DNA from: Gammaproteobacteria bacterium
GTDB taxonomy: Bacteria > Pseudomonadota > Gammaproteobacteria > Pseudomonadales > M0112
DNA length: 15,945 bases
Direction of reading: 5' to 3'
Assembly (NCBI GenBank): GCA_006227085.1
Contig: SBFY01000212.1
Coordinates: forward strand, 1-15,945
Below, one piece after another: positions 1 through 7,353 of the stretch (position 1 is the first letter of the stretch; every line of letters begins with the position of its first letter). The translations under genes were made by a program, and so were the position numbers. The notes beneath the pieces were generated by a model. It saw only the letters and a list, made by a program, of their open reading frames with translations. It searched no databases and was not told the origin of the DNA.

Positions 1-2961
1 CAGGTGCGACAGTATCCGGAGATCAGTAATGACGTTGTCACGGTAACGACCATTTATACCGGTGCTGATGCAGAGCTCATCAAGGGATTTATCACCACCC
101 CCCTGCAGCATGTGATTGCAACGGCTGAAGGCGTTGAGTACATCACGGCCACCAGCACGGAAGGCAATTCCAGCATCATGGCCTATGTCCATCCGGATAA
201 CGATGTGAACATCGTGATGCAGGAGGTGATTGGCAAGGTCAACAAAATGCGTGGTGAGCTGCCTAAAGGCTCGGAAGACCCGATCATCGAAAAGCAGGTC
301 AATATTGGCAGCGATACCTTGCAGTACATCGGCTTTTACAGCGATGAGATGAGTGAAGAGCAGATTACCGATTACCTCAGCAAGGCGGTGGAGCCCATCC
401 TGAGTACCTTGCCGGGCGTGGGGCGCGCTGAAATCCGCGGCAAGAAAACCTTTGCGATGCGTATCTGGTTGGACAGTGATCGCATGGCCGCTTTCCATAT
501 TTCAGCGAATGACGTTGTGCAGGCTCTGCAGAAAAACAATTTCCAGAGCGCTGCCGGGCAGATCCAGGGCGATTACGTGGTTTTCAATGTATCTGCCTCA
601 ACCAGTCTCGAGTCCGTCGAGGGATTTGAAGGCATTGTGATCCGTTCAGTGGATGGTGCGTTAGTCAGGATTCGTGATGTTGCGAGGGTTGAGCTGGGTT
701 CCGAGAACTATGACTCCCGTATCCGGTTTAATGGCAAGACAGCGATTTTCATCAAGATTTCAGCTGCAGCAGGTGCAAATCCGCTGGATGTTGCGCGCAC
801 GGTGCGTAATGCCTTGCCTGATATCGAGCGGCAGTTGCCGCCATCACTGAAGCAGGACCTGGTGTTTGATACCACGATTGCGATTGAGCGCTCCATCAAG
901 GAAGTGGCCAAGACTATTGTGGAGGCCAGCTTGATCGTGGTGGTGGTCATTTTTTTCTTCCTGGGGAGTTTCCGCTCCGTCATTATTCCCGTGGTGACTA
1001 TTCCATTGTCACTGGTTGGCGTAATGGTCATCATGTTGATGCTCGGTTTCTCCGTGAATTTGCTGACCTTGCTGGCCATGGTGCTGGCGATTGGCCTGGT
1101 GGTCGATGATGCAATTGTGGTGGTTGAGAATATCCAGCGTCACATCGAGGAAGGCGATGGCGTGTTTGACGCCGCCATCAAGGGTGCTCGCGAGATAGCC
1201 TTTCCTGTGATCGTCATGACATTGACCCTGGCGGCGGTGTACGGTCCGATCGGGTTTGTTGAGGGTGTGACAGGTAAGCTGTTTACCGAGTTTGCCTTCA
1301 CCCTGGCTGGGGCAGTGATTGTGTCTGGCATTGTGGCGTTAACCCTTTCCCCGATGATGTGTGCAAGACTGCTGCAACACGAAGATGCCGGGCAGGGTTG
1401 GTTCTCCAAGGTGAACGCCGCCCTTGATGCGCTCAAGCAACGCTATCGCACGCTGCTCAGGAACAGCTTGTCAAACCGTGCGCCATGGCTGCTGTTGGCT
1501 TGCACGGTGATGGCTTCGCTTTATTTCCTGTACCGTGAAATCCCACGCGAACTGGCTCCAACGGAAGACTATGGCGTGATTTTTGTGACGGGGACAGCGC
1601 CGTTGTCAACGGGCATTGATTTCATGACCACCTACAGTGATTCGATCGAAAACGTTTATACCTCACTGCCGGAACACGGCAAGAGTTTCATCATGAGTGG
1701 GTATAACGGCCCGAATACCTTCCTGTCATTGGTGATGCTCAAGGATTGGTCGGAGCGGGAGCGGTCACAGGCCAAGGTGCAAAAAGAGTTGCAGGCAAAC
1801 CTGGGTAATATTGCTGGCGTCCGCATCACCTCATTCAACTTGCCCGGCATCCCCGGTGCCACGTCGGGTACGCCATTACAGTTCGCTGTGATGTCGACCG
1901 CTTCGGATGAAGTGGTCTACAAAGTGGCGCAGGACATCATGGCGGACATGTGGAAGAGCGGTAAATTCATTTATGCAGCCACCGACCTGGATTTTGACAA
2001 GCCGCGACTGAAAATCACCGTTGATCGTGAAAAAGCTGCTGAGCTTGGCATTTCCATGGAATCGATTGGGCAAGCGCTGTCATTGTTCCTGGGTGAAGGC
2101 CAGGTTGGTCGTTTTGCCTATAGCAGCTATAGCTACAAGGTCATTCCCCAGTTGGAGCAAGCCTTGCGCAGTAATCCCGAAGCGATAGGGCGCTACCAGG
2201 TGCCGACAGCCAGTGGTGAGATGGCGCCCTTGTCATCCGTGATCCAGTGGGAGGTAGTCTCTGCGCCCAACAAGCTTGGCCAGTTCCAGCAGCTCAACGC
2301 CACATTTATTGGTGCATTGCCTGCACCGGGCGTCACGATGGGTGAGGTGATTGACTTCATGGAGCAGAAGGCACGTGAGCATTTGCCACAAGGGTTCAGT
2401 CATGACTATATGGGCGAATCCCGGCAATTTGTCCAGGAAGGTAATGCCTTGGTGGCGACCTTTGTGTTCAGTTTTATCCTGATTTACCTGGTCCTGGCGG
2501 CCCAGTTCGAGAGCTTTGTTGATCCTGTGGTGGTGTTGGTCAGTGTCCCGATGTCGATCTTTGGCGCTTTGGTCCCGATGGCCCTGGGTGTCGCAACACT
2601 GAATATTTATACCCAGATTGGCCTGGTGACATTGATAGGGTTGATCAGTAAGCACGGCATCCTGATCGTCGATTTTGCCAATCGCCTGCGCGCACAGGGT
2701 ATGCCGGCCCGACAAGCGGTTGAAGAGGCTGCTGCGATCCGCTTGCGTCCCATCCTGATGACAACGGCTGCCATGGTGTTTGGTGTGTTGCCGCTCATGC
2801 TGGCCTCTGGGCCAGGTGCTGCCTCGCGGCAAGGGATCGGCTGGGTGATTGCTTCCGGAATGGCGGTTGGGACAATCTTCACCTTGCTGGTGGTGCCGGT
2901 GATTTACAGTTACCTGGCCGAGTATTTCCCCGCACGTACCGACAACAAAAAAGCCGCATGA
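1..2961 (+). CDS. RND (HAE-1-type) multidrug efflux permease, 5' end cut off by the window
   Basis: This is the inner-membrane, proton-driven pump subunit of a tripartite RND exporter. The frame is open from base 1, so the true start lies upstream. Aligning the fragment's GLVVDDAIVVVEN helix (Asp-Asp at 1105-1110) with AcrB D407/D408 implies roughly 38 residues are missing, which is TM1 and its lead-in. The fragment reads from the QYPEI segment through the first porter loop, TM2-TM6 (about 910-1370), the second periplasmic loop (about 1560-2440) and TM8-TM12. The TM10 proton-relay lysine is present in GLISKHGILIVDF (Lys at 2650-2652). The reading frame has no frameshift. Membrane-fusion and outer-membrane partners are not in the window and would be expected upstream. 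Substrate cannot be told from sequence. HAE-1 (drug/hydrophobe) is favoured over heavy-metal RND because of the DD helix and overall motif set. Confidence 0.95.
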   Translation, partial: QVRQYPEISNDVVTVTTIYTGADAELIKGFITTPLQHVIATAEGVEYITATSTEGNSSIMAYVHPDNDVNIVMQEVIGKVNKMRGELPKGSEDPIIEKQVNIGSDTLQYIGFYSDEMSEEQITDYLSKAVEPILSTLPGVGRAEIRGKKTFAMRIWLDSDRMAAFHISANDVVQALQKNNFQSAAGQIQGDYVVFNVSASTSLESVEGFEGIVIRSVDGALVRIRDVARVELGSENYDSRIRFNGKTAIFIKISAAAGANPLDVARTVRNALPDIERQLPPSLKQDLVFDTTIAIERSIKEVAKTIVEASLIVVVVIFFFLGSFRSVIIPVVTIPLSLVGVMVIMLMLGFSVNLLTLLAMVLAIGLVVDDAIVVVENIQRHIEEGDGVFDAAIKGAREIAFPVIVMTLTLAAVYGPIGFVEGVTGKLFTEFAFTLAGAVIVSGIVALTLSPMMCARLLQHEDAGQGWFSKVNAALDALKQRYRTLLRNSLSNRAPWLLLACTVMASLYFLYREIPRELAPTEDYGVIFVTGTAPLSTGIDFMTTYSDSIENVYTSLPEHGKSFIMSGYNGPNTFLSLVMLKDWSERERSQAKVQKELQANLGNIAGVRITSFNLPGIPGATSGTPLQFAVMSTASDEVVYKVAQDIMADMWKSGKFIYAATDLDFDKPRLKITVDREKAAELGISMESIGQALSLFLGEGQVGRFAYSSYSYKVIPQLEQALRSNPEAIGRYQVPTASGEMAPLSSVIQWEVVSAPNKLGQFQQLNATFIGALPAPGVTMGEVIDFMEQKAREHLPQGFSHDYMGESRQFVQEGNALVATFVFSFILIYLVLAAQFESFVDPVVVLVSVPMSIFGALVPMALGVATLNIYTQIGLVTLIGLISKHGILIVDFANRLRAQGMPARQAVEEAAAIRLRPILMTTAAMVFGVLPLMLASGPGAASRQGIGWVIASGMAVGTIFTLLVVPVIYSYLAEYFPARTDNKKAA

Positions 2962-2973
2962 AGCGGCTTTTTT
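2947..2973. terminator. Bidirectional intrinsic terminator between convergent RND and kinase genes
   Basis: A perfect 11-bp inverted repeat, AAAAAAGCCGC / GCGGCTTTTTT, encloses the 5-nt loop ATGAA. The GC core is followed by six T on both strands, so it can end transcripts from either side. The RND stop codon TGA (2959-2961) lies inside the hairpin. The leftward kinase gene ends at 2996, 23 bp away. Confidence 0.9.
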
Positions 2974-2995
2974 GCTGGATTTACATGCTGCTGGT

Positions 2996-5314
2996 TTATT
3001 GCAGGTCCATGACCAGGCGGAAACCATTTTCCGGTTTACGGATTTGACGGAAGCCCTTGTCACGGCTGCGACTGTATAACTTGTTATCCATGTCATTGAA
3101 GGAGCCGCCGCGTACCACGCGATGATAACAAGCTTCATCGCCGCTGACGGCGCTGCCGTCGTCAGGTGCGTTGCTGTAATTCTCCTGATAGCAATCTTCT
3201 ACCCACTCTGCGGCATTGCCTGCCGTGTCGTACAAGCCGAATGGGTTGGCGCTGTAGGATCCTACTTGCACTGAAGTGAACAGGGAGGTGTTGCTCCAGG
3301 TGGTGGTGCAGCCGCGCCGGCAGTTAGCCTGGTCCTTGGCGCTGGCTCCCCACCAGTAAGGCGTGTCCGTTCCGGCACGTGCCGCGTATTCCCATTCGGC
3401 TTCACTGGGTAGCCGATAGGGTTTACCGGTTTGCTTGCTGAGCCATGCGGCATACGCCTTGGCATCTTCCCAGTTGGCGCCGGTCACCGGATGGGCATCG
3501 GTCTGGCCGCCAAGGCCGGAAGGGGTTTCCAGTTTTTCGGTTTCGAGGTATTTGCGGAAATCACCCCATGTCACCTCATAACGGCCAATCGCGAAGGGCT
3601 TGCTGATGGTGACTTTATGCGCGGGCCCAGCACCGCTGATCTTGCCGCTGCTATCGCCCATCGTGAATGTGCCGCCCGGTACCACGATCATTGTGGGACC
3701 CTGGCCGACATCAGGAATTTCATCATTAAACACATCGCCCACTTTGTAGTTACGCTGGCGTGCCTTGAGGATCACGCCAATATCGATATCTTCATCGGTG
3801 ATGTCGACGACTTTCTTCTGTGGCCAGTAATCGGGATGGCTGACTTCCACGGTGTAACGCCCGGGTTGCAGGGCTGTTTCCGGCTCATGGTCACGCATCA
3901 ATTCGACAATGCGCACCCGTGCATCAGCCGGTACCGGGTTAACCACCAGCAGGAATTCTGTGCGGGCTTCCGGAGCCGGGGTTGCCGCGGTTGGCGTGGT
4001 TGGCGTGGTTGCAACGGATGCCGTGGCGGGAGCTGGGGTGGTGACCGGGGCGGCTGGCGCAGCCACTTGGGGCGCTGCTGCTGGCGGTGCTGCAGTGGAT
4101 GCCTGCACGGGTGTGGCAGCGGCCGGTTCACCCGGACTCAGGTAAACGGCTGCACCAATGCCTGCCACAACGGCGACCAGCAGGACGTAAACGACCACTG
4201 GAGGCAGGATTTTCTTCGCACGGTGATTGGCGAGGGCGGCTTCCAGTGAATCACCCGGGATGTCCTTGGTGGTGGTGTCCTTGTTCTGGCTGGCTTTCAA
4301 CTCGGCAGGACTTTGCTCCAGTGGATCCAAGGCCGCGGAGCGCACCACCAGGCCGTGCTTGGGTGAGAAGCGCAAGCGCGTCAGGACTTCGAAGCGCCCA
4401 AGGAAGCGCTTCAGCAGCAGGCCCAGCAGCGCACCCAGTGCAGCCGTCAGGGCACGCACCAGTGAGAAAGCTTGCAGGGCAGTGGGCTCGGTCGGTTCAA
4501 TCAGGATTTGTGAGCTGGTGCCAGTGCCGCCTTCGAGGGCATTGATGGACTGGATAATGTCAGCACCACGACGGAAACGGTCATCGGCTTTCTTGGCCAG
4601 CATCTTGTTCAGCAACGGCTGGAACATCTTGTACTGCACCGGCAAGCTGGGCAACGGTGCGGTCATGTGCTTGACGGCTATCTGTACCGAATCGGCACCA
4701 CTGTACGGTGGTTGGCCTGCCAGCATTTCATAGAACATGATGCCGAGGCTGTAGATGTCACTGCGGCCATCCAGCGGTTTGCCTTGCGCCTGTTCCGGGC
4801 TCATGTATTGCGGTGTGCCAGCGACGGAGCCGGAATTATTGGCTTTCTGGGCAGCAGCAATGGTCATGGCGATGCCGAAGTCCAGCAGCACGGCGGAACC
4901 ATCCTTGCGGAACAGGATGTTGTCAGGTTTCAGGTCCAGGTGGACATAGCCCCGGTCATGCATGTGATCCAGGGCGGAGGCAATTTCCTTGGTGAGCCGC
5001 AGCACTTCAGAAATACTGAGCCCATTGGCCATGCGCTCCTTGAAAGAGGCGCCGGGCAGGAAATCCATGGCAATGTAGTTTTTGCCTTCGTGTTTGCCCA
5101 CATCGAAGATCGAGACGATGTTGGGGTGGGACAGCGTGCCGACGATGTTGGCTTCCTTATAGAACAGGTTGCTGTATTTCGGATCGGCAGTGAGTTCCGG
5201 CGACATGATCTTCAGCGCGACTTCCCGGCCCACGCTCAATTGGATGGCCAGGTAGACGGTGGCCATGCCACCTTCGTTGATTTTGCGCAGTACTTTGTAT
5301 CCGGGAATGGCCAT
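2996..5314 (-). CDS. Transmembrane Ser/Thr protein kinase with PEGA-like and FGE/sulfatase-modifying-factor-like C-terminal domains
   Basis: A 772-residue Hanks-type kinase. Residues 6-265 are the kinase domain: glycine loop INEGGMATVY (12-21), VALK lysine K35, helix C Glu E54, catalytic loop HLDLKPDN (125-132, D127), DFG (145-147) and SPE (172-174). The loop has Leu where RD kinases have Arg, so it is a non-RD type. A hydrophobic stretch at about 283-303 may be amphipathic. A transmembrane segment lies at about 371-392, then a Pro/Ala/Thr-rich linker (395-450) with a duplicated 9-mer at 3991-4008 on the plus strand, a PEGA-like domain (about 453-518) and an FGE-like domain (about 535-770; VPGGTF, RLPSEAEWEYAARAG, NPFGLYDTAGN, RVVRGGSF). 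The catalytic cysteines that follow RGGS in true formylglycine-generating enzymes are absent, so this domain is probably not an FGE; C665, C669, C708 and C729 could form disulfides outside the cytoplasm. The start lies 15 bp after the phosphatase stop. No strong Shine-Dalgarno is seen, so coupling to the phosphatase is likely. A PpkA-like role is possible, but no type VI secretion gene is visible. Confidence 0.95.
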   Translation of the reverse strand: MAIPGYKVLRKINEGGMATVYLAIQLSVGREVALKIMSPELTADPKYSNLFYKEANIVGTLSHPNIVSIFDVGKHEGKNYIAMDFLPGASFKERMANGLSISEVLRLTKEIASALDHMHDRGYVHLDLKPDNILFRKDGSAVLLDFGIAMTIAAAQKANNSGSVAGTPQYMSPEQAQGKPLDGRSDIYSLGIMFYEMLAGQPPYSGADSVQIAVKHMTAPLPSLPVQYKMFQPLLNKMLAKKADDRFRRGADIIQSINALEGGTGTSSQILIEPTEPTALQAFSLVRALTAALGALLGLLLKRFLGRFEVLTRLRFSPKHGLVVRSAALDPLEQSPAELKASQNKDTTTKDIPGDSLEAALANHRAKKILPPVVVYVLLVAVVAGIGAAVYLSPGEPAAATPVQASTAAPPAAAPQVAAPAAPVTTPAPATASVATTPTTPTAATPAPEARTEFLLVVNPVPADARVRIVELMRDHEPETALQPGRYTVEVSHPDYWPQKKVVDITDEDIDIGVILKARQRNYKVGDVFNDEIPDVGQGPTMIVVPGGTFTMGDSSGKISGAGPAHKVTISKPFAIGRYEVTWGDFRKYLETEKLETPSGLGGQTDAHPVTGANWEDAKAYAAWLSKQTGKPYRLPSEAEWEYAARAGTDTPYWWGASAKDQANCRRGCTTTWSNTSLFTSVQVGSYSANPFGLYDTAGNAAEWVEDCYQENYSNAPDDGSAVSGDEACYHRVVRGGSFNDMDNKLYSRSRDKGFRQIRKPENGFRLVMDLQ

Positions 5315-5329
5315 ACGGGGTTACCGAGT

Positions 5330-6190
5330 TCAGAATTGCTGGAAAGCCAGGATGCCCAATAACACCAGCGCGCCAATCCCACCCAGGATCAGTGCACGCT
5401 GGCGATCCTTGAAATGATGTACTAATGGGGCCAGTGGTGTCTTCAGGAGCAGGCCCTGCACTTTGCCCAGTGCGGATACCGTGCCGGGGGCTGCAATGAC
5501 CAGTACGGTGACATTGTCCGTGCCGCCACGGTCGAGGGCGGCTTGCATCAGGCGGTTGGCCAGGGTTTGCTCGTCACCTTCCTGGGCAAGGATGTCGGCG
5601 ATGTCCTGCTCACTGACCAGGTCGCTGAGCCCATCACTGCAGAGCAGGATGCGTTGGCCCGGTTCCCAGATACCGGAAACCTGGTCAACCCGCACATCGG
5701 GCAGGTTGGTCACGCCGATGGACTGGATGATCACATTCTTCTGGGGGTGATTGACCGCTTCGGCGGGTGTGAGGGCGCCACTATCGACCAGTGACTGCAC
5801 CAGGGAATGGTCGCGGCTCAGGCGGTAAAGGTCGCCCTTGGTCCACAGGTAGGCCCGGCTGTCGCCGACCCATTCCACTTCGTATTCCATGCCATGGGTG
5901 CGCAAGGCGACCACGGTCGTACCCATGCCGGCTTTTTCCGGATGCTGGGCGGCATAGCGCATCACTTCGTGATGGGCCTGGGAGATGGCCAGGCGCAGGC
6001 TGCTGCCATTGAGGACTGCCCGCTCGATGTATTCCTTGGTAATGCGACTGGCTTCCTCGCCGGCCTCGTGGCCACCCATGCCATCGGCCACCACCCACAG
6101 CCCGATATCAGGCCGGGACAGGAAGGCGTCCTCATTATTATCGCGAACCAGGCCGACGTCAGTGGCGGCGCCATATTTCAGGGGGGTCAT
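5330..6190 (-). CDS. PP2C-family Ser/Thr phosphatase with C-terminal membrane anchor
   Basis: This 286-residue protein should dephosphorylate phospho-Ser/Thr proteins, most simply the substrates of the kinase encoded next to it. PP2C metal-binding motifs are intact: RDNNEDAF (E20, D21), DGMGGH (D36), GMGTT (88-92), GDSRAY (109-114), SDGLSD (D186) and GGTDN (D225). Family catalytic domains are about 240 residues; here a short basic linker (261-265) and one hydrophobic helix (266-283) follow, predicting a tail anchor with the enzyme in the cytosol. The ATG at 6188-6190 has AAGGA 10 nt upstream on the coding strand. It is the first gene of a two-gene leftward operon with the kinase. This order and architecture recall the PppA/PpkA pair, but the C-terminal anchor is an added feature. 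Confidence 0.95.
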   Translation of the reverse strand: MTPLKYGAATDVGLVRDNNEDAFLSRPDIGLWVVADGMGGHEAGEEASRITKEYIERAVLNGSSLRLAISQAHHEVMRYAAQHPEKAGMGTTVVALRTHGMEYEVEWVGDSRAYLWTKGDLYRLSRDHSLVQSLVDSGALTPAEAVNHPQKNVIIQSIGVTNLPDVRVDQVSGIWEPGQRILLCSDGLSDLVSEQDIADILAQEGDEQTLANRLMQAALDRGGTDNVTVLVIAAPGTVSALGKVQGLLLKTPLAPLVHHFKDRQRALILGGIGALVLLGILAFQQF

Positions 6191-6425
6191 GCGTACCGGG
6201 TCCTTGGGTTTTTCTGGTTATTCGTGCTGCTGCATGACAGCAACCGGCCGGATGCCTACATCATAGACGAAGCCCTGCGATGGCGAAACATTGGTGAAAG
6301 GATTTCTTTGCGGTGGAAAGCAGGAGAATATGGACAATCGGACGCAAACCCGCTATTTTCCCAAAAAGTAACACCCTGCCCAAAAAACCGCGTGATCGCG
6401 AACATAACACTCCAGGGGATAGACC
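6191..6425. promoter_or_regulatory. Divergent control region between the phosphatase-kinase and FHA-histidine kinase genes
   Basis: A 235-bp gene-free stretch separates the two divergent transcription units and must carry the promoters of at least one. On the minus strand a TATGAT hexamer (6265 down to 6260) is a fair -10 for the phosphatase operon, but no good -35 sits 16-18 bp upstream, so it is only a candidate. On the plus strand a better promoter is listed separately. A short CGCG-TGAT-CGCG element lies just upstream of the FHA gene; its role is unknown. Confidence 0.55.
6331..6359 (+). promoter_or_regulatory. Candidate sigma70-type promoter for the FHA protein gene
   Basis: TGGACA (6331-6336; one mismatch to TTGACA) and TATTTT (6354-6359; two mismatches to TATAAT) are separated by 17 bp. 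It would give a 5' leader of about 60 nt ending in an AGGGG Shine-Dalgarno-like element (6414-6418), 7 nt before the ATG. Matched by eye; no expression data. Confidence 0.4.
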
Positions 6426-7310
6426 ATGCTGAAGTTGCAGTACACCGACGGATCCCAGAAAGGGGTCTGGCTGATTGAGCCCAAACAAAAGCTGGGTTCT
6501 GACCGAAAAAATGATCTTGTACTGGCTGGCTCTGACATTGGCGATTTCCATGCCGAAATCCATGTCCAGGGGGATAGTTTGCGTCTTGAGCCCTTGGGTG
6601 GGTTCGGCTGCTATGTGAACGGCAACCGCATCGCCGGCGCTACGCCCATCAAGTTGGGCGACAAGATCCGGGTGGGGTCTGTGGAAATGCAGGTGCTGGA
6701 TCCGCGCCAGCAAAAAGCACCGGCCAAGGCAGCGCCCAAGCCATCGGCATCCAGCGGGGGCGGTTGGGCCCTGGTGGCGCAGCAAGCTGGTGCCGCAAAT
6801 AAACGCTGGGCGATCAAGGGTACGATGGTGATAGGCCGTGCCAATGATTGCGATATCAGCATCGCTTATGACCGTATGTCACGTAAGCATGCGGAATTGA
6901 AAGAAGCCGGCGGCAACCTGTCGGTACGGGATCTTGATTCCTCCAATGGCACCTTTGTCAATGACGTGCAAGTCAAGCAGGAGACCCGCCTGAAGGCTGG
7001 CGACAAGGTGCGCTTCGATATGCTGGCTTTCGTGGTGGATGGCCCGAAGGAAGACCTCAACAAGACAGTCGTCAGGCCGGCCATTGATTTGGCGGCGATC
7101 CAGCAACAGGCCAAAACCGAAAAGAAAGCTGCGGCCAGGCCCAAGCCGGCAGCCGCGAAACCGGGTCGCCCTGCACCGCAGGCCGGCAGTGCCGCCGCGC
7201 CTGCTCCGGCAGAGGCCAGCACGTCAGCAGGTTTGCCCGTTGGCCTGATTGTGGCCGGTGTCGCAGCCGTGCTGGTGATAGGGGTTGCTGCCTGGTATTT
7301 CCTCGCCTGA
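6426..7310 (+). CDS. Tail-anchored protein with two FHA domains (phosphothreonine reader)
   Basis: A 294-residue protein whose likely job is to bind phosphothreonine peptides produced by the neighbouring kinase. The first FHA-like domain (about 1-92) is degenerate: LGSDRKND replaces the usual GR start, DIGDFHAEI replaces SxxHxxL/I, and CYVNGNRI stands in for the NGT(F)VNG edge. The second (about 126-205) is canonical: VIGRANDCDI (135-144), SRKHAEL (152-158), DSSNGTFVN (171-179). An Ala/Pro/Lys-rich linker (about 225-268) leads to a single C-terminal hydrophobic helix (271-293), so the FHA domains should face the cytosol. DLNKTVVRPA (210-219) has a Thr (T214) in a context that could be a phosphosite; this is inference. 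ATG at 6426 is preceded by AGGGG. The gene is followed after 43 bp by the hybrid kinase and is probably co-transcribed with it. Confidence 0.93.
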   Translation: MLKLQYTDGSQKGVWLIEPKQKLGSDRKNDLVLAGSDIGDFHAEIHVQGDSLRLEPLGGFGCYVNGNRIAGATPIKLGDKIRVGSVEMQVLDPRQQKAPAKAAPKPSASSGGGWALVAQQAGAANKRWAIKGTMVIGRANDCDISIAYDRMSRKHAELKEAGGNLSVRDLDSSNGTFVNDVQVKQETRLKAGDKVRFDMLAFVVDGPKEDLNKTVVRPAIDLAAIQQQAKTEKKAAARPKPAAAKPGRPAPQAGSAAAPAPAEASTSAGLPVGLIVAGVAAVLVIGVAAWYFLA

Positions 7311-7341
7311 CGCTTGTCATCAAGGCAGCTGGTTGCCTTGC

Positions 7342-7346
7342 AGGAG
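7342..7346 (+). promoter_or_regulatory. Shine-Dalgarno AGGAG that sets the hybrid kinase start
   Basis: AGGAG lies 7 nt before the ATG at 7354. The frame also opens at 7285, inside the FHA gene, but only the 7354 start gives an immediate basic plus hydrophobic signal sequence (MKQVFGRYRY, then IRIVWAALC). Confidence 0.75.
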
Positions 7347-7353
7347 CCGCTGG

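Noticed and set aside
2233..3138. 301-codon minus-strand frame across the RND 3' end and the kinase 3' end
   Set aside because: It crosses the terminator hairpin, is antisense to well-supported RND motifs and encodes a low-complexity His/Gln-rich peptide.
3991..4008. Tandem 9-mer TTGGCGTGG x2
   Set aside because: Only two copies, explained by the Thr/Pro repeats of the kinase linker; not an independent repeat element.
3431..5362. Long plus-strand frames opposite the kinase gene (for example 3431-4249 and 4667-5362)
   Set aside because: They mirror the codon periodicity of the minus-strand kinase, have no family motifs and are rich in Gly, Arg and Cys as antisense frames usually are.
2996..7310. 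Assigning the kinase, phosphatase and FHA genes to a type VI secretion system
   Set aside because: The trio resembles PpkA, PppA and Fha, but no tss/tag structural gene is in the window and the kinase has an FGE-like C-terminus; only the resemblance is stated.
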